Of a stretch of 64,000 nucleotides of DNA, positions 1 through 9,144 are shown one piece after another. Position 1 is the stretch's first letter; each line of letters opens with the position of its first letter. The notes under the pieces were generated by a model. It was not told the origin of the DNA. It was given only the letters and a program-made list of their open reading frames with translations, and made no database searches. The translations under genes and the position numbers were made by a program. The stretch comes from CAKZNE01 sp002695025 (GTDB lineage: Bacteria; Bacteroidota; Bacteroidia; Flavobacteriales; Schleiferiaceae). The stretch spans positions 8,894 to 72,893 of the forward strand of contig CAJWML010000021.1 of NCBI GenBank assembly GCA_913043285.1, given 5' to 3'.

Positions 1-663
1 GTGATGATGAGCGAACAACAGAATCGTAAAAAATCGTTCTTCCTCAATTTCTGGATGCACCTTCCCCGCCTCTTTTCCAAACTGCTTATTGCCGGCATGG
101 CCAGTGGTGCCCTACTCTATTTAATGGGACTGCTAGCTGCGGATCGGGCGTTCTTCCTAAGCCTGGGTTTTACCATTGTAATCATGACCATATATCTCCT
201 GTTCAAACGCTTACAACGCTGGCTTCACCTTAGGAATATTGGAAGGTTTAAACTGGAGAACTATATGCTGAAAGGCAGACCGGGCATGAGAGAAAAGCTC
301 CTGTTCCTATGGCTTGCCATAGGAAAATTCCTTACTTACAATCTGCAGTTTGCGTTGGTGATACTCCTGTTTTCACCGGAAGGCTTACCGGCCGTATTCT
401 GGTTTGCCGTGCCGGTATATTACCTGATAAGTTCACTATTACCTTCTATAGCAATAGCCGATTTTGTTTTGAAAAGCGCCATAGCGGTTTGGGTATTCCA
501 ACCTATCTGGAACAATGAAGCACTACTGGTATTGGCCAGTCTAACAATCTGGTTCTTTAACGTGGTGATCCCCTCTTTTATCGGCCTGTACGTGATTATG
601 AAGACTAATCTCTTCCGATCCTTCAAAAAGAAATTTTCACGCGGTATCCTGAGTGGCCTCTGA
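1..663 (+). CDS. Polytopic membrane protein, possibly C-terminal part of a flippase-like (LPG synthase TM region) protein, 5' end at window edge
   Basis: The reading frame is open to the first base of the window, so the GTG at position 1 may be internal and the gene may start upstream. The 220 visible residues hold about five hydrophobic segments separated by basic loops (RLQRWLHLR, FRSFKKKFSR). The stretch SSLLPSIAIAD followed by a last membrane segment resembles the C-terminal end of the lysylphosphatidylglycerol-synthase-like membrane family, whose full members are about 320 residues. This is a weak family call from pattern only. The 3' end overlaps the convergent DUF2797 gene by 41 bp. 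Function unknown; a lipid- or glycan-related membrane role is inference. Confidence 0.55.
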   Translation: MMMSEQQNRKKSFFLNFWMHLPRLFSKLLIAGMASGALLYLMGLLAADRAFFLSLGFTIVIMTIYLLFKRLQRWLHLRNIGRFKLENYMLKGRPGMREKLLFLWLAIGKFLTYNLQFALVILLFSPEGLPAVFWFAVPVYYLISSLLPSIAIADFVLKSAIAVWVFQPIWNNEALLVLASLTIWFFNVVIPSFIGLYVIMKTNLFRSFKKKFSRGILSGL

Positions 664-1420
664 TGTTAAGCACCCCTCCGCCCTCAAAGATCAAGTATTG
701 TCCGCGTATCCCTTGTAAAATAGCCTGCACCTCCGGATTCTTATCCAGATTAATTCCCTTGACCTTGGCCGGGTAATTCTTAACCGGGTATTTGAGGTTG
801 TACAATGTAGTATCATCCGATACAAAACGGGCCAGTTCTTCATTTAAATGGCCCGCTAATCTTTTACGTTCAGCAATAAGGTCCACTTCCGGATCTTCAT
901 TACGCAACATCTTCTGCCAAACTGTTTTATCAGCCACCACTTCCTTTAAAGCTACCTCAATAAGGCCGGCTTCATAACGGTTGGTGGTTAAAGCCAGCAC
1001 AATAGCCTGTGATGCACCCTGATCCGTCCAGCGCGTGGTTTTCTGTCGATCACGGGTAACCCCCACCTTCAGCCCCCCTGAGTTGGCCAGGTAAACCACA
1101 TGGGGTTGCAACTGGTATTCCTTCTCAAAAGCAAGGTCCCGGTCTTCCACACCTTCATGGGCCTTACTCAGTTCAGGACGGATGATACTTTCCCCTGCTT
1201 CCGGACTGGTGTAAAAGCAATTTTTACAAAACCCCATCCGGTAAAGATCCTGAAATTGATTGCCACACGAGATACAATACTTCTCCTTCTGAAATTCTAT
1301 CTTAATTTCACGGCCTATAAGCTCATTCATCTTCAGGAAGTCGTGGTCTGTCAACAGCAGGTACTGAACCGGCTCCTCAACATAAGAGCTCATTTTGGAG
1401 AGATTGGAAACAAATTCCAT
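623..1420 (-). CDS. DUF2797 family protein
   Basis: 265 residues. Near residues 50-70 there is a paired zinc-knuckle-like motif CISCGNQF...GFCKNCF followed by a conserved proline/glutamate stretch (IIRPELSKAHEG), the signature of DUF2797. The central part (HVVYLANSGGLKVGVTR, then RWTDQGAS and NRYEAGLIEVAL) resembles a GIY-YIG-like fold, as reported for this family. The cysteines suggest structural zinc. The ATG at 1420 is 44 bp from the divergent GH3 gene start. Biochemical function is not established; a nucleic-acid-related role is inference from the fold only. The stop region overlaps the convergent membrane-protein gene by 41 bp. Confidence 0.85.
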   Translation of the reverse strand: MEFVSNLSKMSSYVEEPVQYLLLTDHDFLKMNELIGREIKIEFQKEKYCISCGNQFQDLYRMGFCKNCFYTSPEAGESIIRPELSKAHEGVEDRDLAFEKEYQLQPHVVYLANSGGLKVGVTRDRQKTTRWTDQGASQAIVLALTTNRYEAGLIEVALKEVVADKTVWQKMLRNEDPEVDLIAERKRLAGHLNEELARFVSDDTTLYNLKYPVKNYPAKVKGINLDKNPEVQAILQGIRGQYLIFEGGGVLNIRGHSGYRVKISF

Positions 1421-1464
1421 AAAAAGGGATTTATTAAATTTAAAGCTGGGAAATTAACTAAATT

Positions 1465-3000
1465 ATGAAGCTCGACCTAGTCAATTCTTTTATCAGCTGG
1501 CGGATGAAAAAGAGGTTCCACCAGATTGAGCTTTTTATGAAATACCCCATTGAAGTACAGCAGGAAGTATTACAGGGCCTGCTGGAAAGGGCTGCAAGAA
1601 CGGAGTGGGGAAAGCGCTATGATTTCCGCAGCATCCGGAATTATGAAGACTTCCGTTCCCGGGTACCTCTGCATTTTTACGAAACCATACAGGCAGATGT
1701 TGACCGCTTAAGGTCCGGTGAACAAAACATCATGTGGCCTACCGAGATCAAATGGTTTGCAAAATCCAGCGGAACCACCTCCAGCAAAAGTAAGTTCATA
1801 CCCGTAAGCCAGGAGGCTATTGAGGAATGTCACTTTAAAGGTGGCAAAGATCTGCTCAGCATCTATTGCAATAATCACCCGGAAACCTCCATATTTTCGG
1901 GCATGAGCCTGCGCCTGGGTGGAAGTACCTTTATCAATAATAGCGAGAACAACTCCTTTTATGGCGACCTTTCGGCCATTATAATTGAAAACCTTCCGTT
2001 TTGGGTGGAAATGCGTAGCACACCCAACAATAAAATCAGCCTGATGGAGGAATGGGAGGAAAAGATCGAAGCTATTGCCAACACCAGTATTAAAGAAGAT
2101 GTAAGCAGCCTGGCCGGAGTTCCTTCATGGATGTTGGTATTGGCCAGGAAAGTACTGGAGAAAACGGGCAAAGCCAATCTACATGAGGTTTGGCCCAACC
2201 TGGAGCTGTATATGCACGGAGGCGTGAATTTCACACCATACCGTCAACAGTTTGTCGATATCCTGCCCAACTCCAGCTTCAGTTTCCTGGAAACCTATAA
2301 TGCCTCGGAAGGATTTTTTGGCATACAGGATATCACCGACCGCCAGGAGCTGCTGCTGATGCTGGACTACGGCATTTTTTACGAGTTTATCGCCATGGAT
2401 GAATTTGACGGGGAAAACTCAAAAGCTATTCCCCTGAGTGAGGTTGCAAAGGATGTTAATTATGCGGTCGTGATCAGTTCCAATGCTGGCCTGTGGCGCT
2501 ACATCATTGGTGATACCGTAAAATTCACCTCTACCTCACCCTACCGTATTCAGATTACCGGCCGCACCAAACATTTTATCAATGCTTTTGGTGAAGAGGT
2601 GATTATTGAAAATGCCGAAGATGCACTACAGGAAGCCTGCGCCCGTACCGGTGCGGTAGTACTGGAATATACCGCTGCCCCGGTATATATGGAAAATAAC
2701 GAAAGCGGGGCGCATGAATGGTTGGTAGAATTTAGTGAGGCTCCCAGTAATATTGAAGATTTTACCGACATTATGGATCGCCACCTGATGCAGGTGAACA
2801 GCGATTATGAAGCCAAGAGACATAAGAACATGGCCCTTAAACGCCCCATTATGAACGTAGCCCGTCCCAATCTTTTCTACGATTGGTTAAAGTCCAAAGG
2901 TAAGTTGGGTGGTCAGCATAAAGTTCCACGCCTTTCCAACAACCGGAATTATATTGACGAGCTACTGGAGATGAATGCATTAGAGGCCGTAGCAGGATGA
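1465..3000 (+). CDS. GH3 auxin-responsive-promoter family acyl-adenylating enzyme
   Basis: 511 residues. The GH3 family belongs to the ANL adenylating superfamily; plant members conjugate amino acids to jasmonate or indoleacetate. Visible signatures are the ATP phosphate-binding loop SSGTTSSKSKFIPVS near residue 100, the middle motif YNASEGFFGIQ, and the C-terminal hinge region GDTVKF...ITGRTKHFINAFGEEV. Full length for the family. Bacterial GH3 proteins are common in Bacteroidota but their substrates are unknown; adenylation of a carboxylate and transfer to an amine or thiol is the family inference. The stop overlaps the ATG of the next gene (ATGA), indicating translational coupling. Confidence 0.9.
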   Translation: MKLDLVNSFISWRMKKRFHQIELFMKYPIEVQQEVLQGLLERAARTEWGKRYDFRSIRNYEDFRSRVPLHFYETIQADVDRLRSGEQNIMWPTEIKWFAKSSGTTSSKSKFIPVSQEAIEECHFKGGKDLLSIYCNNHPETSIFSGMSLRLGGSTFINNSENNSFYGDLSAIIIENLPFWVEMRSTPNNKISLMEEWEEKIEAIANTSIKEDVSSLAGVPSWMLVLARKVLEKTGKANLHEVWPNLELYMHGGVNFTPYRQQFVDILPNSSFSFLETYNASEGFFGIQDITDRQELLLMLDYGIFYEFIAMDEFDGENSKAIPLSEVAKDVNYAVVISSNAGLWRYIIGDTVKFTSTSPYRIQITGRTKHFINAFGEEVIIENAEDALQEACARTGAVVLEYTAAPVYMENNESGAHEWLVEFSEAPSNIEDFTDIMDRHLMQVNSDYEAKRHKNMALKRPIMNVARPNLFYDWLKSKGKLGGQHKVPRLSNNRNYIDELLEMNALEAVAG

Positions 3001-3791
3001 TACGGCTCGGCCTTTACATCTTTTCCGCCCTGTTGGTTTCGGGCATTTTTCAGCAGAGGGAACCTGAAAATACCTTTTCCCTTAAAAACACGGATTACTT
3101 TACTATAGACCAGTTTCGTAATATTTACCAAGTACGTTTTGATCAGCTCAAAAAACTGGATAAAGACGGACAAACTGTTTTTGAATACAGCAACCCGCTC
3201 CTGGGGTCTATCCACTCACTATCCGCACTAGACCCTCTTAAACTGCTGTTATTCTACAAGGATCAGGCGCAGATCACCACACTGGACAACCGCCTGAACG
3301 AGAGCACAGCCATAAAGCTCATTGATATGGGTCTGAACGATGTTCAACTGGTAAGCCAGTCAGACCAGGATAATGTATGGGTATACGATCAGGCAACAGA
3401 CCGTTTGTACCGTATCAACCTGAACAATGCCTCCTTATCCAATAAAAGCCTTAACATAACACAACTAACGGGCCTGGAGAATAAACCGCTACAGTTGGAA
3501 AGCACCTATGAGCGGGTATTCCTGAACGTTCCTGAAAAAGGTATACTGGTATTTGATGCTACCGGTTCACTTTTACAAACCGTGGCCACCAAGGGAGTGG
3601 AGCATTTTGCGGTAAGCAATGAAAACCTTTACTATCTTAAGAACGACACCATACAGGCCCTGAACCTCAAAAAGAACCTTATGCTAAAACCTAAATGGAA
3701 AGCAGATAAGGGCGCCTCGTTTACCATTGCGGCAGGGCGCTTGTATATTTTGGACCAGGGCAAACTTTCGGTGTTTTCACTCAACTCTTAA
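2997..3791 (+). CDS. Secreted beta-propeller-like hypothetical protein coupled to GH3
   Basis: 264 residues with an N-terminal hydrophobic segment (LGLYIFSALLVSGIF) that reads as a signal peptide or anchor and has no lipobox cysteine. The rest is made of repeating beta-rich units (ITTLDNRLNE, VWVYDQATDRLYRINL, GILVFDATGSLLQTV, LYILDQGKLSVF), consistent with a six-bladed propeller. It overlaps the GH3 gene by 4 bp and so is translationally coupled to it. I cannot assign a function; co-expression with an acyl-adenylating enzyme on the other side of the membrane is notable but unexplained. Confidence 0.8.
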   Translation: MIRLGLYIFSALLVSGIFQQREPENTFSLKNTDYFTIDQFRNIYQVRFDQLKKLDKDGQTVFEYSNPLLGSIHSLSALDPLKLLLFYKDQAQITTLDNRLNESTAIKLIDMGLNDVQLVSQSDQDNVWVYDQATDRLYRINLNNASLSNKSLNITQLTGLENKPLQLESTYERVFLNVPEKGILVFDATGSLLQTVATKGVEHFAVSNENLYYLKNDTIQALNLKKNLMLKPKWKADKGASFTIAAGRLYILDQGKLSVFSLNS

Positions 3792-3842
3792 AATAGCTGT
3801 GTACGCAAGGCATTTCTACGCTTCTCTTTTATCTCAAAATAG

Positions 3843-3850
3843 TAGATTTG
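3843..3850 (+). promoter_or_regulatory. -7 promoter element (TAGATTTG) for the deoxynucleoside kinase gene
   Basis: Exact match to the Bacteroidota -7 consensus TAnnTTTG, 42 bp upstream of the ATG. No TTG at the expected -33 distance, so only half the promoter is supported. Confidence 0.5.
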
Positions 3851-3892
3851 TCCTTTAAAGCAGCACGCTGCGGATAGCTAAAAATTTTACAA

Positions 3893-4507
3893 ATGCACAT
3901 TGCAGTTTCAGGAAATATAGGTTCGGGAAAAACCACTTTAACCACAATGTTGGCAAAGCATTACAACTGGGAGCCCCAGTTTGAAGATGTGGAAGACAAC
4001 CCTTACCTCGATGATTTTTACCGTGAAATGCAACGCTGGTCTTTTAACCTTCAGATCTACTTTTTGAACTCAAGGTTCCGCCAGGTGAATGAGATACACC
4101 AATCGGGCAAAAATGTAATCCAGGACCGCACCATATACGAGGATGCCCACATTTTTGCACCCAACCTTCACGCTATGGGCCTGATGCCTACGCGCGACTT
4201 TGAGAACTATCTTTCCCTCTTTGATCTGATGGAGAACTTTATTGCTCCACCGGACTTGTTGATCTATCTCCGGGCCTCCATCCCTACCCTGGTGGATCAG
4301 ATTCAGAAACGGGGACGTGATTATGAAAACAACATTCGCCTGGACTATCTCAGCAGGCTTAACGAACGCTATGAGGCCTGGATCAGCAATTACGACAAGG
4401 GCAAGTTACTGGTCATAAATGTGGATGAAAACAAATTTGCTATAAACCCCGAACACCTTGGAGACATCATCAGCCGTATAGATGCCGAAACCAATGGCCT
4501 CTTTTAA
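3893..4507 (+). CDS. Deoxynucleoside kinase
   Basis: 204 residues, full length for the dNK/dGK family. It phosphorylates deoxynucleosides to monophosphates for salvage. Visible motifs: P-loop GNIGSGKTT at residues 7-15, the substrate-binding EDVEDNPYLDDFY, the ERS-type arginine motif (QDRTIYED, about residue 82) and a LID with RGRDYE. Substrate preference (dA/dG or broader) cannot be read from these motifs. It has its own -7 element and ends at a strong hairpin shared with the convergent pyrophosphatase gene. Confidence 0.92.
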   Translation: MHIAVSGNIGSGKTTLTTMLAKHYNWEPQFEDVEDNPYLDDFYREMQRWSFNLQIYFLNSRFRQVNEIHQSGKNVIQDRTIYEDAHIFAPNLHAMGLMPTRDFENYLSLFDLMENFIAPPDLLIYLRASIPTLVDQIQKRGRDYENNIRLDYLSRLNERYEAWISNYDKGKLLVINVDENKFAINPEHLGDIISRIDAETNGLF

Positions 4508-4533
4508 AAGACCATCATAACCCAAAAAGAAAA

Positions 4534-4557
4534 AGCCCCCGAGTATACTCGGGGGCT
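4534..4557. terminator. Bidirectional intrinsic terminator between dNK and hppA
   Basis: A perfect 10-bp stem (agcccccgag / ctcgggggct) with a 4-nt loop, flanked by A-tracts on the left and T-tracts on the right, so it can act in both directions. It lies 26 bp past the kinase stop and 25 bp past the pyrophosphatase stop. Confidence 0.93.
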
Positions 4558-4582
4558 TTTCTTTATCTTATATCCAAGATGC

Positions 4583-7111
4583 TTAGCTGCGCAGTTTTAC
4601 CTGAGCATCAAAACGGTCCTGACCTTTAAGGGCAAAATGAATAGCTACCGGGAATTTCTCTCCCTGGGGCCCCATACTCAAAAAACCTTCACCTGAATAG
4701 GAGCCATCGGTATTAACTGTAAGGTAGTCGCTATACACATATACATCACCTTTTATCTCGCTTCCGACAAAGCCCTCAATTTCCTTGGACTTAATACTAA
4801 TAGCCAAGTTTGAGAGGTTATTATCATCCATGGTCTGGAATTCTGCAGACCTGGTCTTAGCCTGAATATTTTCCTCGTTTTGCTTATAAATCACTACCAT
4901 ACCGGATTCAGACTCAAAGCTATAATTGGTAGCTGCCACAGGCTGAAAGTTGGCTCCCTGATTATGCGCATGAGTCATACCTTCTCCTGCCTGGATGTGA
5001 GGAGCAATAACCAGTGAAACGATGGACATCAGCTTAATAAGGATGTTCATAGAAGGACCTGAAGTATCTTTAAAAGGATCTCCAACGGTATCTCCTGTAA
5101 CTGAAGCTTTATGCGGTTCTGAACCTTTGTATTCCATTTTACCGTTGATCTCAACACCGGCCTCAAAAGATTTTTTAGCATTATCCCAGGCGCCACCTGC
5201 GTTATTCTGGAAAATTCCCATCAACACACCACTTACGGTTACACCTGCCAACAGTCCACCCAGCATTTCGGCCGAAGAAGTGTCTGCAAAAACTCCCTTG
5301 AAACCAAAACCGATAAGTACCGGAGTGATAAGGGCAATAGCACCGGGAAGCATCATTTCACGGATGGAAGCCTTGGTAGATATCTCCACACATTTTTCAT
5401 ACTCAGGCTCGGCCTTGTACTCCATAATACCGGGGATCTCCTTAAACTGACGTCTTACTTCCACTACCATTGCCATAGCTGCACGTCCTACCGCAGAAAT
5501 CGCAAGTGAAGAGAAAATGAAAGGGATCATACCACCTATGAAAAGCATAGCGAGCACTGGAGCTTTGTAAATGTCGATACTGTCTATACCCGCAATACCT
5601 ACGAAGGCCGCAAACAGCGCCAAGGCAGTAAGAGCTGCTGAGGCAATGGCAAAACCTTTACCGGTGGCTGCAGTAGTATTACCCACGGCATCCAGGTTAT
5701 CGGTACGTCCGCGCACTTCTTCAGGAAGACCGCTCATCTCGGCAATACCACCCGCGTTATCGGCAATGGGGCCGAAAGCATCAATAGCCAACTGCATGGC
5801 GGTGGTAGCCATCATACCGGCTGCCGCGATGGCCACACCGTAAAGTCCGGCAAACGTATAGGAGAAAATAATACCGGCCGCCAGGATAAGAATGGGCACT
5901 ACGGTAGATTGCATACCCATAGCCAGACCACCAATGATGTTGGTAGCGTGACCGGTTGAAGATTGTTTAACGATGCTCAACACCGGACGCTTACCCATGG
6001 CGGTATAAAATTCGGTGATCCAGCTCATCAGTGCACCTACTATGGAACCTACCAGTATAGCCAGGAATACATCCATATTGGAGAATTGGTACCCTCTCAG
6101 CACCAGCGATTCGGGCAACATCCATATGGTAAGAGGATAAGAGGCAATCACCACGAAAATGATGGATGACCAGTTACCAATGTTCAGAGCATTCTGTACA
6201 GAGCTGTTCTCTCCTTTGATACGAACAAAACTCATGGAAATTATAGAGAAGATAAGACCTAAACCGGCAATTACCATAGGCAGCAGGATAGGAGCCATTC
6301 CGTTGAAGTTGTCCATAGAATCAATTTCCTGACCCAATACCATAGTAGCCAAAATAGTAGCCACATACGATCCGAAAAGGTCGGCACCCATACCGGCAAC
6401 ATCACCCACGTTATCACCTACGTTATCCGCAATGGTAGCAGGGTTACGGGGATCATCCTCGGGGATTCCGGCTTCCACCTTACCTACCAGGTCTGCGCCT
6501 ACGTCAGCGGCTTTCGTATAAATACCTCCACCCACACGGGCAAAAAGAGCAATAGATTCGGCACCCAATGAAAAACCGGCCAGTACTTCAATGGCAGTTT
6601 TCATTTCAACACCGGTCATAGCCGCACCTTCGGGTACAAACATGCTATAGAATACAATGAATAAACTTCCCATTCCCAGCACAGCCAATCCGGCTACACC
6701 AAGACCCATTACTGAACCTCCGGTAAAGGAAACTTTCAAGGCCTTCACCAGGCTGGTACGGGCTGCTTCAGTGGTACGAACGTTGGATTTGGTAGCAATA
6801 CGCATACCGATGAACCCGGCCAGGGCCGAAAGAAACGCTCCGATCACAAAAGCAATGGCAATAACAGGACTGGAATGCTCTACCAAAGTTCCTGAGTAAC
6901 CCAGCAAGATGGCCGCAATGATCACAAAGTACCCCATGATCTTCCACTCTGCCTTAAGAAAAGACATAGCACCATCGGCAATGTGGCCGGCCAGTTCTTT
7001 CATGTTGGCTTCTCCTGCGCTTTGCTTGGAAACCCAACCTGATTTAATGATCATGACCAAAAGACCTACCAGACCCAAAGCAGGCACAACATAAAGCATC
7101 CAATTATCCAT
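4583..7111 (-). CDS. hppA: K+-dependent membrane-bound pyrophosphatase (ion-pumping) with C-terminal extension
   Basis: Membrane pyrophosphatase that couples PPi hydrolysis to H+ or Na+ export. I place the start at 7111 (MDNWMLYVV); a longer in-frame reading to 7231 covers promoter and terminator sequence. 842 residues, about 14-16 membrane segments. Catalytic-loop motifs are present: GGGIYTKAADVGADLVGKVE, DDPRNPATIADNVGDNVGD and DNAGGIAEMS. The K+-signature site reads GNTTAATGKG (about residues 477-486); alanine where K+-independent enzymes have lysine indicates a K+-dependent enzyme. Whether it moves H+ or Na+ cannot be decided here. Odd feature: after the last membrane segment about 130 extra residues form a beta-rich, soluble C-terminal domain. 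Confidence 0.96.
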   Translation of the reverse strand: MDNWMLYVVPALGLVGLLVMIIKSGWVSKQSAGEANMKELAGHIADGAMSFLKAEWKIMGYFVIIAAILLGYSGTLVEHSSPVIAIAFVIGAFLSALAGFIGMRIATKSNVRTTEAARTSLVKALKVSFTGGSVMGLGVAGLAVLGMGSLFIVFYSMFVPEGAAMTGVEMKTAIEVLAGFSLGAESIALFARVGGGIYTKAADVGADLVGKVEAGIPEDDPRNPATIADNVGDNVGDVAGMGADLFGSYVATILATMVLGQEIDSMDNFNGMAPILLPMVIAGLGLIFSIISMSFVRIKGENSSVQNALNIGNWSSIIFVVIASYPLTIWMLPESLVLRGYQFSNMDVFLAILVGSIVGALMSWITEFYTAMGKRPVLSIVKQSSTGHATNIIGGLAMGMQSTVVPILILAAGIIFSYTFAGLYGVAIAAAGMMATTAMQLAIDAFGPIADNAGGIAEMSGLPEEVRGRTDNLDAVGNTTAATGKGFAIASAALTALALFAAFVGIAGIDSIDIYKAPVLAMLFIGGMIPFIFSSLAISAVGRAAMAMVVEVRRQFKEIPGIMEYKAEPEYEKCVEISTKASIREMMLPGAIALITPVLIGFGFKGVFADTSSAEMLGGLLAGVTVSGVLMGIFQNNAGGAWDNAKKSFEAGVEINGKMEYKGSEPHKASVTGDTVGDPFKDTSGPSMNILIKLMSIVSLVIAPHIQAGEGMTHAHNQGANFQPVAATNYSFESESGMVVIYKQNEENIQAKTRSAEFQTMDDNNLSNLAISIKSKEIEGFVGSEIKGDVYVYSDYLTVNTDGSYSGEGFLSMGPQGEKFPVAIHFALKGQDRFDAQVKLRS

Positions 7112-7153
7112 TGTAGAAAGTATTGATAGACAAAACATTAATAATAAGGGGCG

Positions 7154-7183
7154 CAAAAGTAAACCAAAATCGTAAAACCGCAA
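7154..7183 (-). promoter_or_regulatory. hppA promoter (TTG-N19-TACTTTTG)
   Basis: On the minus strand a -7 element TACTTTTG (7154-7161) follows a -33 TTG (7181-7183) with a 19-bp spacer, matching the Bacteroidota housekeeping consensus. The -7 element is 42 bp from the hppA ATG at 7111, which supports that start choice. Confidence 0.75.
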
Positions 7184-7190
7184 AAACAAA

Positions 7191-7214
7191 AAACCACCCC
7201 GGGTGAGGTGGTTT
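7191..7214 (-). terminator. Terminator of pdhB
   Basis: Minus-strand hairpin with 8-bp arms aaaccacc/ggtggttt and an 8-nt loop, followed by a T-rich run. It separates pdhB from the hppA promoter. Confidence 0.85.
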
Positions 7215-7238
7215 ATACTATTGAAAGTCAATAATTTA

Positions 7239-8222
<984 letters not shown>

Positions 8223-8246
8223 TAACTGTTTATTTTATAGAGGCAG

Positions 8247-8254
8247 CAAAAATA
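8247..8254 (-). promoter_or_regulatory. -7 promoter element (TATTTTTG) of pdhB
   Basis: Minus-strand match to TAnnTTTG, 24 bp upstream of the pdhB ATG. No matching -33 TTG was seen. Confidence 0.5.
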
Positions 8255-8375
8255 GGAATTTATAAACATTCGATTCTGCCTGATGTTCGGATTAATATGC
8301 ATGCATAGTTTTTTCTCATTGGGTCAATTTTAGCTATTTTCGCAGTCCTCATTCAAACCGATTTAAATCAGATAT

Positions 8376-9122
8376 ATGAAGGTATTAGTTTGTATCAGTC
8401 ACGTACCGGATACCACTTCCAAGATCAATTTCACCAGTGATAATAAAGAATTTGACAAAAACGGGGTTCAATTTGTGATCAATCCTTATGATGAGTTCGG
8501 TCTTACCCGTGCCATCTGGATCAAGGAGAAACAAGGCGGAACCGTAACCGTATTGAACGTAGGAAAGGCTGAAACAGAGCCCACTCTTCGCAAAGCTCTT
8601 GCCATTGGCGCTGATGACGCTATCCGTATTGATGCTGAGCCAACCGATGCCTTTTACGTAGCCCAGCAGATTGCCGCTGTAGTTAAAGAAAATAATTATG
8701 ACCTGGTAATAGCCGGCCGCGAAAGCATTGATTACAACGGTGGACAGGTTCCCGGAATGCTGGCGGCCCTGTTGAAATGGCCTTTTGTAAATGGTTGCAT
8801 GGGCCTTGAACTGGATGGCAATAAAGCTTCACTGATCCGTGAAATTGATGGAGGTAAGGAAAAACTTTCCGCCAGTCTTCCTTTGGTTATCGGAGGGCAA
8901 AAAGGGTTGGTAGAAGAGAAAGATCTGCGCATTCCTAATATGCGCGGTATTATGAGCGCCCGTACCAAGCCTCTTAACGTTAAGGATGCTACGAATGGCG
9001 ATCATCGCACCTCCGTTGGAAACTACGAGAAGCCTGCTCCTAAAAGTGCCGTAAAAATGATTGATGCGGACAATATAGAAGAACTGGTAAATCTTCTCCA
9101 CTCCGAAGCCAAGGTAATCTAA
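8376..9122 (+). CDS. etfB: Electron transfer flavoprotein, beta subunit
   Basis: 248 residues. The ETF beta subunit binds AMP and with EtfA carries electrons from acyl-CoA dehydrogenases to ETF-quinone oxidoreductase. Visible: N-terminal KVLVCISHVPDTTSKI, INPYDEFGLTRAIWIKE, the nucleotide-fold stretch DLVIAGRESIDYNGGQVPG and LPLVIGGQKGLVE, then the conserved LRIPNMRGIMSARTKPL. First gene of an etfB-etfA-nuclease group. A possible promoter (TTG, short 13-bp spacer, TATTTTCG) is too degenerate to claim. Confidence 0.96.
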   Translation: MKVLVCISHVPDTTSKINFTSDNKEFDKNGVQFVINPYDEFGLTRAIWIKEKQGGTVTVLNVGKAETEPTLRKALAIGADDAIRIDAEPTDAFYVAQQIAAVVKENNYDLVIAGRESIDYNGGQVPGMLAALLKWPFVNGCMGLELDGNKASLIREIDGGKEKLSASLPLVIGGQKGLVEEKDLRIPNMRGIMSARTKPLNVKDATNGDHRTSVGNYEKPAPKSAVKMIDADNIEELVNLLHSEAKVI

Positions 9123-9144
9123 GTCAACCCTCAAAAAAGAACGT

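Noticed and set aside
5022..5450. 142-codon plus-strand frame inside hppA
   Set aside because: Shadow of the pyrophosphatase, rich in Pro/Ser/Ala as expected for antisense of its membrane helices.
8319..8342. Promoter-like TTG and TATTTTCG before etfB
   Set aside because: The spacer is only 13 bp and the -7 box has a mismatch; below the standard used for the other promoters.
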